A stretch of 22,130 nt of DNA. Origin: Planctomycetales bacterium (lineage in GTDB: Bacteria > Planctomycetota > UBA11346). Made by a program: the position numbers and the translations under genes. Within the stretch, counting starts at the first letter, position 1. Each line of letters starts with the position of its first letter. Positions 7,651 to 15,505 of the stretch are shown here, in pieces. The stretch covers positions 1 to 22,130 of the forward strand of contig JANYGY010000244.1 of NCBI GenBank assembly GCA_025362255.1, read 5' to 3'. The notes beneath the pieces are model-generated. The model searched no databases. It was not told the origin of the DNA and saw only the letters and a program-made list of their open reading frames with translations.

Positions 7651-9503
7651 TGCACCTGCCGCACTTTTCTGCCGTTGGCCCGGTCGCCGACCAACGCGCT
7701 GCGGGGTGGCTCCGCATTCATCGCACTCGGCCCCTGGCTGGTGGTCGGTGGATCCTTCATCCGCGCGGGATCCTTGGGCACCTTCAATTGCTCCAGCGCT
7801 GCCTGCATCACCTGCTGCACCACCGGGCCGGCGGTTTCGCCGCCGTAATGGCCATTTTTCGAGCTGTCGTCGATGACCACCAGGGTCAACAGCTCGACCC
7901 GTTTGCCGGGATCGGCCGGAGCCCAGCAGATGAACGAGCCGATGTGGTGGTCGTGCGAATAATGGCCGTCGATCAATTTCTCGGCGGTGCCGGTCTTGCC
8001 CGCGGACAGATAGCCATCAAGGCCGAGCTTGGCGCCGGTGCCGCCCTCATCCATGGTGTGGGTCATCGCTTCCTGGATCGCGGCGGCGTCGACGTCTTCA
8101 TACATGCGCCGCGCGGGTTCGAGCGCCGGCAACGGCTGATCGACCTGTTTGCCCTCGGCATCGAGGTTGTAGATGCGCTTGATCAAGCGCGGCGGATTCC
8201 ACATCCCGCCGTTGGCCACCGCACTGTGCGCCATCGCCAGTTGCAGCGGAGTGACCGCGATATTGTGGCCCATCGGGATCGACATGCATTCGCTGAGCAC
8301 CGTCCAGCGTTTGCGCGGCGGCACGATCCCGGTTTCCTCACCCGGCAGGCAGATGCTGGTCTTGCGCCCGAACCCGAGGTTCTGGACCCAGCTCGACAAG
8401 CGGTCGACGCCCAGGCGGATGCCGAGCTTGGCCATCAAGATGTTGTCCGACTTGGCGATGCCGTCAGTCACCGTGAGGAAGGCGTGACCGCCGTTCTTCA
8501 GGCTGTGATCGGTGATCGTGCGCGCCGAACGGCCGTCGCGATAGGTCCACCGCCCGTGTTCGCAGAAAATCGTTTCTTTGAACGTCGTCAGTTTCTCGTG
8601 CACCGCGGCGCCCGCGATCAGCGGCTTGAAGGTCGAGCCAGGCTCGTACACGAGCTGGGTCACGTTGTTGCGCAGGGCTTCGCCATCGACGCCTTGGCGG
8701 GTCGTCGGATCGAAAGCCGGCCAGCTGGTCATCGCCAGGACTTCACCGGTGGCCGGGCGGATGATCACGCCAGCGGCGCGCTTGGGGGCGTGCTTTTCGA
8801 TCGCCGCGGCGACCGCTTTTTCGAGCTCGCGCTGGAGCACCACATCGATGGTCAACTGGATGTGCGCGCCGGGCCGCGCCGGAATGCTTTCAAAGCCCGA
8901 GACCACCGGCTTGCCCAAGGCATCGATCTGGAGGATCTCCTTGCCGGCGACGCCAGCCAACTGGCTGTTGAACTGGGCTTCGAGTCCGGCGGCCCCGCTG
9001 CCGTCGGCCTGGGTGAAGCCGAGCACATGCGCCGCCAGCGGACCCTCGCGATACGTGCGAGTGAATTCACGCCGCACATACACCCCGGTCAGGTGCAGGG
9101 CCTTGATCGCATCGGCGGTGCGGTCATCGATGCCCTTGGCGAGATTGCGTCCATTGCGATTGGTCTCGAATTGGGCGCGCAACGTTTCACGCGGAATCTG
9201 CAGCAGCCGCGCCAGCTCGACCGTCGCGCTGAGGCGGTCTTCCATGTACCGCGGATCGCAGCTGACATTCCAGGTGCCCTGCGATTCAACCAATGGCATG
9301 CCGTTGGCGTCGGTGAATCCACCGCGTGCTGCGGGCAGGGTCCACACCCGATTGGTCTGCTTGTGCCCGAGCATCGTGAGCTGCTCGCCCTGCATGATCT
9401 GCAGGGTGTACAACCGCATCCCCAACCATGCGAACAGCCCGGCGAACCCGGCGATGGCCAGTCCGAAGCGCCAGGGCTGACGAGTGATGGGAAGCGAGGA
9501 CAT
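7647..9503 (-). CDS. ftsI: Class B penicillin-binding protein FtsI (PBP3), septal transpeptidase
   Basis: FtsI is the membrane-anchored D,D-transpeptidase that crosslinks septal peptidoglycan alongside FtsW. The 618-residue product has a short cytoplasmic start, one N-terminal membrane anchor (about residues 12-31) and a PBP dimerisation domain (about 55-210, with ARGGFTDANG and the SGAAGLEAQF segment). The transpeptidase domain has all three active-site motifs: S290-T-F-K293 (in YEPGSTFKPL), S352-D-N354 and K503-T-G505. No PASTA domain is present. ATG 9503 has no clear Shine-Dalgarno sequence; a T-rich leader precedes it. The TGA overlaps the murE ATG. The gene context (ftsL-like upstream, murE downstream) supports FtsI rather than an elongation PBP2. 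Confidence 0.95.
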   Translation of the reverse strand: MSSLPITRQPWRFGLAIAGFAGLFAWLGMRLYTLQIMQGEQLTMLGHKQTNRVWTLPAARGGFTDANGMPLVESQGTWNVSCDPRYMEDRLSATVELARLLQIPRETLRAQFETNRNGRNLAKGIDDRTADAIKALHLTGVYVRREFTRTYREGPLAAHVLGFTQADGSGAAGLEAQFNSQLAGVAGKEILQIDALGKPVVSGFESIPARPGAHIQLTIDVVLQRELEKAVAAAIEKHAPKRAAGVIIRPATGEVLAMTSWPAFDPTTRQGVDGEALRNNVTQLVYEPGSTFKPLIAGAAVHEKLTTFKETIFCEHGRWTYRDGRSARTITDHSLKNGGHAFLTVTDGIAKSDNILMAKLGIRLGVDRLSSWVQNLGFGRKTSICLPGEETGIVPPRKRWTVLSECMSIPMGHNIAVTPLQLAMAHSAVANGGMWNPPRLIKRIYNLDAEGKQVDQPLPALEPARRMYEDVDAAAIQEAMTHTMDEGGTGAKLGLDGYLSAGKTGTAEKLIDGHYSHDHHIGSFICWAPADPGKRVELLTLVVIDDSSKNGHYGGETAGPVVQQVMQAALEQLKVPKDPARMKDPPTTSQGPSAMNAEPPRSALVGDRANGRKVRQVQ

Positions 9504-9579
9504 GGTTCAGGGCGCGGCTAGAAAAAGGAAAAATGTGGTTGGCGAAAAAAGCAGTCTTGCGGAAGGATCCGACGCCACG
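9504..9579 (-). other. ftsL-ftsI intergenic leader with T-tracts
   Basis: This 76-base gap is the only sizeable one between ftsL and murC. On the minus strand it has three runs of five or six T (plus-strand A-runs at 9522-9526, 9529-9533 and 9545-9550) and no purine-rich Shine-Dalgarno sequence close to the ftsI ATG. No hairpin strong enough to call a terminator was seen. Confidence 0.5.
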
Positions 9580-9852
9580 TCAGCGACTCGCGACTTTTTG
9601 CGGTGCGGACAATGGCAGGCCGATGGCGCGAATGGCATCGTCGAGAGCCGGGGCGCTGGCTTCGTAATCGAGCTGATTCTTGCTGCGGTCGAGCTGATAG
9701 GCCAGATCAGTGCGCGTCTTGAGATCCGACCCGCGACCTTTCTTCAGCGCGATCTCTTCATTGCCGAGCAGGGCGATTTTCAGCGCGAGGATCAACGCCA
9801 CGGAGATCCACACGGCAGCGATGACGCTATGGGCTTTGATGAGCGGATTCAT
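9580..9852 (-). CDS. ftsL: FtsL-like divisome protein
   Basis: FtsL is a small bitopic divisome protein that works with FtsB and FtsQ to activate FtsW-FtsI. This 90-residue product has a short N-terminus, one hydrophobic membrane segment (about residues 9-30), a charged stretch that could start a helix, and a tail reading DYEASAPALDDAIRAIGLPL. That tail resembles the end of FtsL-type proteins, where a helix is followed by an 'A...LGL..P' pattern. Size, topology and location between rsmH and ftsI are exactly those of ftsL; sequence conservation in the family is poor, so identity rests mainly on context. ATG 9852 lies seven bases after the rsmH stop. Confidence 0.8.
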   Translation of the reverse strand: MNPLIKAHSVIAAVWISVALILALKIALLGNEEIALKKGRGSDLKTRTDLAYQLDRSKNQLDYEASAPALDDAIRAIGLPLSAPQKVASR

Positions 9853-9859
9853 GCCCGGC

Positions 9860-10816
9860 TCACAGGGGAAAGTATGGAGGTGGAGTACGCGTCGACGGCA
9901 TCGGCGCGTGCATCGCCCGGGAAGCCCAGCGCAGCTTGGCGGGTCCGGAGCGGGGATTGGCAGCTTGTTCGGCCTCGGAAGCGGTGACGACCTTGCGCGC
10001 CACGTCGTCCCAGATGCCGGCCTGCAGGCCGCTGCGCAACGCCTGCTTCACCGCGCGATCCTCAAGGCTGTGAAAACTGATCAGCGCCGCGCGACCACCG
10101 GGCGCAACCAGTCTGGGCAGCGCCGCCAGCAACCGTTCGAGCTGGCCGAGCTCGTCGTTCACCGCGATCCGCAACGCTTGAAAAGTACGCATCGCCGGAT
10201 GGCGAGGATGATGGCCCGGGATGGCTGCGCGAACGACCTCGGCCAGATTGGCGTTGGTCTTCAAGGCGTCGGCAGCCATCGCTTTCTTGATCGCGCGCGC
10301 CACGCGCCGCGACAACCGCTCTTCGCCATAGCGGAAGATGACATCAGCGAGATCGGCCTCACTCAGCCGCGCCATCAGCTCGAGCGCGGATTCCGGGCAG
10401 CCGTCGCCCATGCGCATGTCGGGCGCCACATCATCGGCGCGCCACGAGAAGCCGCGCTCGGGCCGATCCAGCTGCAGGCTCGATACCCCGAGATCGGCCA
10501 GCACTCCGGCAAACCTTTCACCGCGCGTGACCAGATCCTCGACCGCATCGGCGAACGTCGCGGGGATCACGCTCAGGCGGTCGGCGCATCCGGCGGCATG
10601 AAACCGCTGCTCGGCCAACGCGCGGGCGTCGCCATCGCGATCGATGCCGACGATGACCGCCCCGGCCTGAGCCAACGCCAAGGCGTGGCCACCGAGGCCC
10701 AGCGTGCAGTCCAGCACCCGATTACCGGCGATGCCTGATGCCAGCGCGGGCGCCAAGGCCGCGACGACGTCGTCGAGCAACACGGGCGTGTGCAGCAATG
10801 CGGGGTCGGGCCCCAT
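9860..10816 (-). CDS. rsmH: 16S rRNA (cytosine-1402-N4)-methyltransferase RsmH (MraW)
   Basis: RsmH methylates N4 of C1402 in the ribosomal P site using S-adenosylmethionine and is a standard dcw member. The 318-residue product shows HTPVLLDDVV near the start, the SAM-binding loop DCTLGLGGHALAL (36-48), GIDRDGDA (57-64), LADLGVSSLQLD, the RGFSW...DMRMG region, and GRAALISFHSLEDRAVKQ in the C-terminal third, all characteristic of the family and in the expected order. Length is normal. ATG 10816 follows the TAG of the 76-residue gene by eight bases, so the two are very likely co-transcribed. Confidence 0.96.
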   Translation of the reverse strand: MGPDPALLHTPVLLDDVVAALAPALASGIAGNRVLDCTLGLGGHALALAQAGAVIVGIDRDGDARALAEQRFHAAGCADRLSVIPATFADAVEDLVTRGERFAGVLADLGVSSLQLDRPERGFSWRADDVAPDMRMGDGCPESALELMARLSEADLADVIFRYGEERLSRRVARAIKKAMAADALKTNANLAEVVRAAIPGHHPRHPAMRTFQALRIAVNDELGQLERLLAALPRLVAPGGRAALISFHSLEDRAVKQALRSGLQAGIWDDVARKVVTASEAEQAANPRSGPAKLRWASRAMHAPMPSTRTPPPYFPL

Positions 10817-10824
10817 GAAATCGC

Positions 10825-11055
10825 CTAGGCGCTCACGGCGATGCGCGCGGCGCTCACCGGTTGGGGCACCAGCCGGCGGGCGAAGGCGAGGTACGGCGAA
10901 TCCTGCGTCGCACCGCCAAGGCGCTGCGACGCTCGGCGCAGGCGGTCAGCCGCCACCGCGAAATCGTCGGCGGCCTCAACCGACAGCGTGGTGGTCGGCG
11001 CGGTCGGCACCGCGTCGAGGATGGCGAGCAAGCGGGCGAGGAGAGGGTCGCGCAT
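10825..11055 (-). CDS. Hypothetical 76-residue dcw protein between mraZ and rsmH
   Basis: I do not recognise this protein. From ATG 11055 it encodes 76 residues beginning MRDPLLARLLAILDAVP and ending in TAG at 10825-10827, eight bases before rsmH. It is rich in Ala, Arg and Leu, has no membrane segment or signal peptide, and the middle (about 30-46) could form an amphipathic helix. The open frame extends upstream to 11211, but that part overlaps mraZ in another frame and reads as a poor extension, so the internal ATG is preferred. No Shine-Dalgarno sequence is seen. Its compact fit between two conserved genes and its distance from both neighbours support a real gene; function is unknown. Confidence 0.65.
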   Translation of the reverse strand: MRDPLLARLLAILDAVPTAPTTTLSVEAADDFAVAADRLRRASQRLGGATQDSPYLAFARRLVPQPVSAARIAVSA

Positions 11056-11114
11056 GGCTGGTGACTCGAAAAAAAGGGCGGCGAGATCGGGAAGGGAAAA
11101 AGAAAAAAACTGAC
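11056..11114 (-). other. mraZ downstream gap with paired T7 tracts
   Basis: After the mraZ TGA the minus strand runs into T-rich sequence: seven T at 11109-11103, further short T-runs, then seven T at 11075-11069, shortly before the ATG at 11055. No stem precedes the first run, so this does not look like an intrinsic terminator. It may be an unstructured leader for a gene without a Shine-Dalgarno sequence. Confidence 0.45.
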
Positions 11115-11594
11115 TCAGGAGAAAAGATAACCGTCGAGCGCCGGGTCGTAGGCCACCCCGGACGTGGTCCGCACCGGGCCGCTCCAGGCGAGGTAGTGCG
11201 CCGGATTCCACACCCGGATCGAGTCATTCATGACGACGAAGAACACATCGCGATCGAGGCTCAGATGGGTGATGAATTCCTGCGGCAGGACCACCCGGTT
11301 CTGGCCATCGACACTGAGTTCATCGACGGTCGCGCGCAGCTTCATCGCCAGCGCTTCGCGATGCAGCGGAGTCTGGGTCAGGTCGGCGCGGATCGCCAAT
11401 TCACGCCGCCGCAATTCGGCGCGACTGAACAGCATCACGACTGGAAAGACCGCTTCGCTGCCAAGCGATTCGGCAAGCCGCGGCATGGCATGGGTGCGAC
11501 CGCAAAACACCGCATCACCCTCGGTCAGCAGGGAGCGCCCCTCGGCCGGAATGGTCACCTGATGTTTTGGCGAAAGTCGCAGAGTTGGCAGCAC
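11115..11594 (-). CDS. mraZ: MraZ-like transcriptional regulator (divergent)
   Basis: MraZ is the small double-AbrB-fold regulator that usually heads the dcw cluster and binds its own promoter. This 159-residue product has two copies of the fold: residues about 1-50 with SPKHQVTIPAEGRSLL, and about 88-140 with ELSVDGQNRVVLPQEFITHL followed by SIRVWNPAHYLAW. The second copy keeps the D.QGR..LP pattern and the 'I.VW....Y' ending of MraZ; the first is more divergent and lacks the GR doublet in its usual place. The GTG start at 11594 has an AAGGAG Shine-Dalgarno sequence seven bases upstream. Length is close to the usual 140-150. First position in the cluster supports the call. Confidence 0.82.
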   Translation of the reverse strand: MLPTLRLSPKHQVTIPAEGRSLLTEGDAVFCGRTHAMPRLAESLGSEAVFPVVMLFSRAELRRRELAIRADLTQTPLHREALAMKLRATVDELSVDGQNRVVLPQEFITHLSLDRDVFFVVMNDSIRVWNPAHYLAWSGPVRTTSGVAYDPALDGYLFS

Positions 11595-11759
11595 GAGCGC
11601 GCTCCTTGCCGCGACAGTCTGCTACTTCTCGCTATTTCATGCAACTTCAAACTACTGAGGATTTCGCTGATAAGCGGGGCCTTATGGACCCACTACCAAC
11701 ATTGAATCGTTGTTTTTTCAGGTGCTGATGCCGCCGCCCCGCCCAATGAAGCAGCCCGC
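11595..11759 (-). promoter_or_regulatory. Intergenic region upstream of mraZ, probable dcw promoter region
   Basis: This 165-base gap separates the ABC-exporter stop (TAA, 11762-11760) from mraZ and is locally AT-richer than its flanks. It contains the mraZ Shine-Dalgarno sequence AAGGAG and a 16-base imperfect palindrome at 11670-11685 (ataag/cttat arms). No clean -35/-10 pair and no array of the TGGG repeats bound by MraZ in other bacteria could be picked out. Assignment as the dcw promoter region is inference from position. Read-through from the upstream exporter genes is equally possible. Confidence 0.4.
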
Positions 11760-13571
11760 TTAACCGGTCACGCCCTCAGCGGTTTCGTAGGCGCGAACCA
11801 CCGTCGCGTAGTCGCCCGGCTGGGCGAGCAGGTCGTCGTGCGAGCCAAGCTGCACCAGGCGTCCGTCGCGGATCACGGCGATGCGATCGGCCTCTCGAAT
11901 GGTCGCCAGCCGGTGAGCGATGACGATCGCCGTGCGCCCGGCACACAGCCGTCGCAACGCGCGTTGGATGCGCTGCTCGGTGTGCAGATCCACCGCCGAG
12001 GTCGCTTCATCGAGCACTAGCACCGCCGGATCAGCGAGGTAGGCGCGCACTAGGCAGACCAGTTGGCGTTGCCCCTGACTGAGATTTGCACCCGCCGGCC
12101 CGGCCTGGGTACGCAGCCCTTGAGGCAACCGGTCGAGTACTTCGTCTGCGCCGAGTTCGCTGACCGCCGCAGAGAGTTCCGCGTCGGTCGCAGCGGGCTT
12201 GGCCAGGCGCAAATTATCGAGCAGAGATCCGCTGAAGAGCAGGTTGTCCTGCAGCACCACCGCGACGTGCCGACGCAGCGACGCCTGGGTCAACGAGCGC
12301 ACGTCATGACCATCGAGGCGCACCGCGCCGCCGGTCGTCGGGATTTCGTAAAACCGGGTCAGCAATTGGACCAGCGTGCTTTTGCCGTGGCCGGTGGGGC
12401 CGACGATCGCGAGGGTTTCACCGGGGCGCACGGCCAACGTCAGATCGTGGATCACCGGCGTCCCCGCGACATACGCGAAGGTCACGTGATCGAACAGCAC
12501 CTCACCGCGGCACTGCGTCAAGCTGAGCGCGTCGGGCGCATCGGAAATTTCCGGTGGGGTGTCGAGCAGCAGGAAGACCCGCTGCGCCGAGGCGCTGGCG
12601 GTGGCGACTTTTTCGAAGAGATCGCCGAGTTCCTGCAACGGGCCGAGAAACAGGAAGACGTAGAAGACGCACTGGGCCAATTGCCCGACGCTCAATTCGC
12701 CGATCGACACCGCGCGGCCCCCTTCGACCACCAGCACCACCACGCCGAGCATGAACAGCAATCCGGTATACGGTTGGAACCAGCCCCAGCTGAACGAACC
12801 GCGAATCGCCATCGTATCCAGATTGCCGATCAACCCGCGGAAAAAATCGCGGTTGCCGTCTTCGCGGGCACACTGCTGGATGACCTTCACCCCGTTGATC
12901 GTCTCGCACAGATGGGCGGTCACTTTGGATTTCGCTTCAGCGACATGGCCCCAGGCGCGGATGCCAAAGCGCTGAAAACCAAGAATCGCCAACAGGAGCA
13001 GCGGCACGAGCGGGGTCAGCATCCAGAACAGCCGCGCATCCATCCACCACAGCAGCAGCCCGGCACCGATGCAGCGGAAACTGGTCGACAGCAATTCAGG
13101 CGGCGCCTGGATCACCGCCGCCTCCAACGCATCGACATCGCGATCGCAGCGGGTGATGATCCGCCCGGCGCGGCTGCGATCGAAGTAACGCATCGACAGC
13201 GATTGCACGTGGGTGAACACCCGCACCCGCAGATCCCCGAGCACGCGCAGCGCTAACCGGCCGGACAGCCACTGATTCACGCCGCCGACCGCAAAGCGCA
13301 CGATCCACACCGCGAACAGGCCAAGCGCCATCAGCGCGACCAGTGTGACGTTGAGCGCATATCCGCCGCTCTGCGCTACCAAACCGTGATCAATCGTCTC
13401 GCGCAGGAACCACGGCCGCAAAAAGATCGAGGACACCAGCACCGCTTCGAGCAAAATCAGCAGCGCCACTTGGCCGCGCACGGGGCGCAGCAAGGCGAAC
13501 AACCGCCCGGTCAGAGCGCGATCAAGTTTGGCGCGCGCCTGTTCCTCCTCGTGTTCCAGATCTTGGCTCAT
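11760..13571 (-). CDS. ABC exporter half-transporter, canonical ATPase subunit
   Basis: This is an ABC exporter with its membrane domain (about residues 25-325, six hydrophobic segments) fused to an ATPase domain. The ATPase domain has Walker A GPTGHGKST (391-399), Q-loop VVLQDNLLF, Walker B VLVLDEATSAVD with catalytic Glu522, and the switch His553 (IAHRLAT). The signature is LSQGQ (497-501) instead of LSGGQ. The start is ATG 13571 (MSQDLEHEEE...), which overlaps the upstream partner's stop as ATGA. The frame is open further upstream, but there it only reads the partner's repeat region. With the degenerate partner this resembles the TM288/YheH side of heterodimeric exporters. Substrate (drug, lipid or peptide) cannot be told. 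Confidence 0.92.
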   Translation of the reverse strand: MSQDLEHEEEQARAKLDRALTGRLFALLRPVRGQVALLILLEAVLVSSIFLRPWFLRETIDHGLVAQSGGYALNVTLVALMALGLFAVWIVRFAVGGVNQWLSGRLALRVLGDLRVRVFTHVQSLSMRYFDRSRAGRIITRCDRDVDALEAAVIQAPPELLSTSFRCIGAGLLLWWMDARLFWMLTPLVPLLLLAILGFQRFGIRAWGHVAEAKSKVTAHLCETINGVKVIQQCAREDGNRDFFRGLIGNLDTMAIRGSFSWGWFQPYTGLLFMLGVVVLVVEGGRAVSIGELSVGQLAQCVFYVFLFLGPLQELGDLFEKVATASASAQRVFLLLDTPPEISDAPDALSLTQCRGEVLFDHVTFAYVAGTPVIHDLTLAVRPGETLAIVGPTGHGKSTLVQLLTRFYEIPTTGGAVRLDGHDVRSLTQASLRRHVAVVLQDNLLFSGSLLDNLRLAKPAATDAELSAAVSELGADEVLDRLPQGLRTQAGPAGANLSQGQRQLVCLVRAYLADPAVLVLDEATSAVDLHTEQRIQRALRRLCAGRTAIVIAHRLATIREADRIAVIRDGRLVQLGSHDDLLAQPGDYATVVRAYETAEGVTG

Positions 13572-15382
13572 GGCTGTGGACCTGACAGCTGTGGACCTGG
13601 CAGCTGTGGACCTGGCAGCAGTGGACCTGACAGCTGCGAGAGGCCCAGCAATTCGCGGTACGCGGCGCACCGTGCCGACAAGTCGGCGTGGGTGCCCGAA
13701 TCGCTGATCCGGCCATCGGCCAGCAGCACCACGCGATCGGCGAGGTGCACCGTCGAGCGTTTGCTGGCGATCAGCAGCACCGCCGTGGCCCGCAGATCCC
13801 GGCGCAATCCGGCGAGAATCGTGCGTTCGGTCAGCGCATCGAGGGCACTGGTCGCATCGTCGCCACACAGTACCCACGGCTGAGCGATCAGCGCCCGGGC
13901 TAGGCACAGACGCTGACGCTGACCACCGGACAGCGTGACCCCGCGCTCACCGACCTCAGCGGCCAAGCCGAGCGGCAACGCGGCGACAAATTCCTTGGCA
14001 TCGGCACGTTCGAGTGCCGACCACAGTTCTGCATCGGTGGCCTCTGGCGCCGCCATCCGCAGATTGCCGGCGATCGACGACGAAAAAAGAAAACTGTCCT
14101 GATGCACTACCTGGATGCGGCTGCGAACGTCGGCCAGACGCAGCTCGCGCAGATCGGTGCCGGCCAATAGCACCCGTCCGCCATCGGGATCACGCAACCG
14201 CGGCAGCAGGCTGGCGAGCGTGCTTTTTCCGGCGCCGGTGATGCCGACCAGGGCGACGATCTCGCCCGGCTGCAGCTCGAGATCGACATCAGCGAGAATC
14301 GGCGGCCCACCCCGCAGATCGTCGACGCGGACATGTTCGAGACGCAACGCTCCAGCACGCGCCGGCAGCGTGCCACCGCGCACCGCCGGCACCGCGTCGA
14401 GCAGTTCGCAGATCCGCCCCGCCGAGGCCCGTGCATCGGCGATGGTCTGCACTAGGCGACCGATGGCCTCGACGCGGAACACCAACGCCTGCATCGCGAT
14501 CATCGCGGCGATCAGTTCACCGAGGTTCAGCAGGCCGCGCGAGACCAGCCAGGCACCGGCCAGCAACACCCAGGCATGGCCGGCGGCGACGATGATCTGC
14601 GGCACTGGCAAACGCACCGCGGTATAGGCCAGCGCCTGCCCAGCGGCACCGAGGTAAGTGCTGATGCGCGCGCGGAACCGCTCGTTGCGCACGCCTTCGA
14701 GGGCGAAGGCCTTGATCACGCGCACGCCATGCACGCCTTCGCTGAGGTCCTGGGCAACCTGATCATAGGTTTCATCGGTCTGGCGATCGAGGGCGACTAA
14801 TCTGTCGGCTTGGGTCCAGGCGAGACCGACGGCAACCAGGAACAACGCCGCCGGCACCACCGCCAACCACGGATGGTACCAGGTCAGCAGACCGATCGTG
14901 CCGACCAGCACGACGCCCAGCTCGACCATCGTCCGGAAACCGCCGGCCACCGCATCACGGATCTTGTCGCTGTCGCGGGTCGCCCGGTTGATCAGCTCGC
15001 CCGCGCCGTGACGCAGATGATACGCGAGATCCAAGGTCTGGACCTTGGTGAGCACCGCATCGCGCAGGAAAAAAAGCAATTTCTGGCCGAGATAGATCGC
15101 GAACACGGTGGTCGCATATTGGGCGATCGCGCGCAGCAGGGTGAATCCCAAAAGCACGCCGGTCCACCACCAGGCCAGCGAGCGGTCGAGCGTGCCGTCA
15201 GCGTGATGGACCACCGCCCGCCCGGTTTCGACGTCATGCAGCGCCAAGCCGATCAACCATTGGCTGAACGGCTGGGTGAGGTTGACCACGGTCAACGCCA
15301 GGGTCACCGCCAGAAACAGCCACGGAACCCGCAGGTAAAAGGCGAAACAGCGCCACAGCGGATTGCGTTCAGGACCGGCCAT
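13568..15382 (-). CDS. ABC exporter half-transporter, degenerate ATPase subunit
   Basis: This 604-residue half-transporter has an N-terminal membrane domain (about 15-310) and an ATPase domain with Walker A GITGAGKST (380-388), Q-loop VVHQDSFLF and a perfect LSGGQ (484-488). The Walker B end reads VLCGDDATSALD, so the catalytic Glu is Asp509, and the switch His is replaced by Ser540 (IASKRST). Such losses mark the non-catalytic member of asymmetric heterodimers such as TM287/TM288, and the partner gene follows with a four-base overlap. The C-terminus ends in a Pro/Gly pentapeptide repeat encoded by a 15-bp tandem repeat. ATG 15382 lacks an obvious Shine-Dalgarno sequence. Confidence 0.92.
   Translation of the reverse strand: MAGPERNPLWRCFAFYLRVPWLFLAVTLALTVVNLTQPFSQWLIGLALHDVETGRAVVHHADGTLDRSLAWWWTGVLLGFTLLRAIAQYATTVFAIYLGQKLLFFLRDAVLTKVQTLDLAYHLRHGAGELINRATRDSDKIRDAVAGGFRTMVELGVVLVGTIGLLTWYHPWLAVVPAALFLVAVGLAWTQADRLVALDRQTDETYDQVAQDLSEGVHGVRVIKAFALEGVRNERFRARISTYLGAAGQALAYTAVRLPVPQIIVAAGHAWVLLAGAWLVSRGLLNLGELIAAMIAMQALVFRVEAIGRLVQTIADARASAGRICELLDAVPAVRGGTLPARAGALRLEHVRVDDLRGGPPILADVDLELQPGEIVALVGITGAGKSTLASLLPRLRDPDGGRVLLAGTDLRELRLADVRSRIQVVHQDSFLFSSSIAGNLRMAAPEATDAELWSALERADAKEFVAALPLGLAAEVGERGVTLSGGQRQRLCLARALIAQPWVLCGDDATSALDALTERTILAGLRRDLRATAVLLIASKRSTVHLADRVVLLADGRISDSGTHADLSARCAAYRELLGLSQLSGPLLPGPQLPGPQLSGPQP
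13573..13632. repeat. Four 15-bp tandem copies at the end of the first exporter gene
   Basis: Copies begin at 13573, 13588, 13603 and 13618, each close to gctgtggacctggca, with one or two substitutions per copy. In the exporter frame they encode the pentapeptide LxGPx four times (LSGPL, LPGPQ, LPGPQ, LSGPQ) followed by P and the stop. The array ends two bases before the next gene's ATG. Confidence 0.93.
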
Positions 15383-15505
15383 GGCAGCAGCGCAGCCTAA
15401 CGCCGGCCCGAACCACGCCAGAATGAGCCATCTGTCTCAGAGCCTTGGTGCCGGAAGTCCCGCGCCGTCTTGACCTGTGACCGCACATCGCCCACGTTAG
15501 TGAGT
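15383..15505. promoter_or_regulatory. Divergent intergenic region between exporter operon and plus-strand gene
   Basis: This 123-base gap lies between two divergent starts and should hold promoters for both. On the plus strand TTGACC at 15470-15475 could be a -35 element, but the matching -10 (about 15494-15499, acgtta) is poor. No convincing promoter was found for the minus-strand exporter genes. Only the position is strong evidence. Confidence 0.35.

Noticed and set aside
7650..9521. Plus-strand open frame of 623 codons
   Set aside because: It mirrors ftsI codon for codon; the ftsI frame has all three active-site motifs and the plus frame has no recognisable domain.
10825..10827. Genome-wide reassignment of TAG as a sense codon
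   Set aside because: If TAG were always sense, the 76-residue dcw gene would run more than 80 codons into rsmH in the wrong frame; partial readthrough remains open.
11670..11685. Terminator or operator upstream of mraZ
   Set aside because: The arms pair over only five A/T-rich bases around a GC loop with no T-run; too weak to call as either.
11595..11759. MraZ-binding TGGG repeat array
   Set aside because: Only two scattered TGGG words were found, far apart, without the regular spacing known for MraZ boxes.
13572..13907. N-terminal extension of the second exporter gene
   Set aside because: The added residues only read the 15-bp repeat and the partner gene out of frame; ATG 13571 with an ATGA overlap gives a normal half-transporter.
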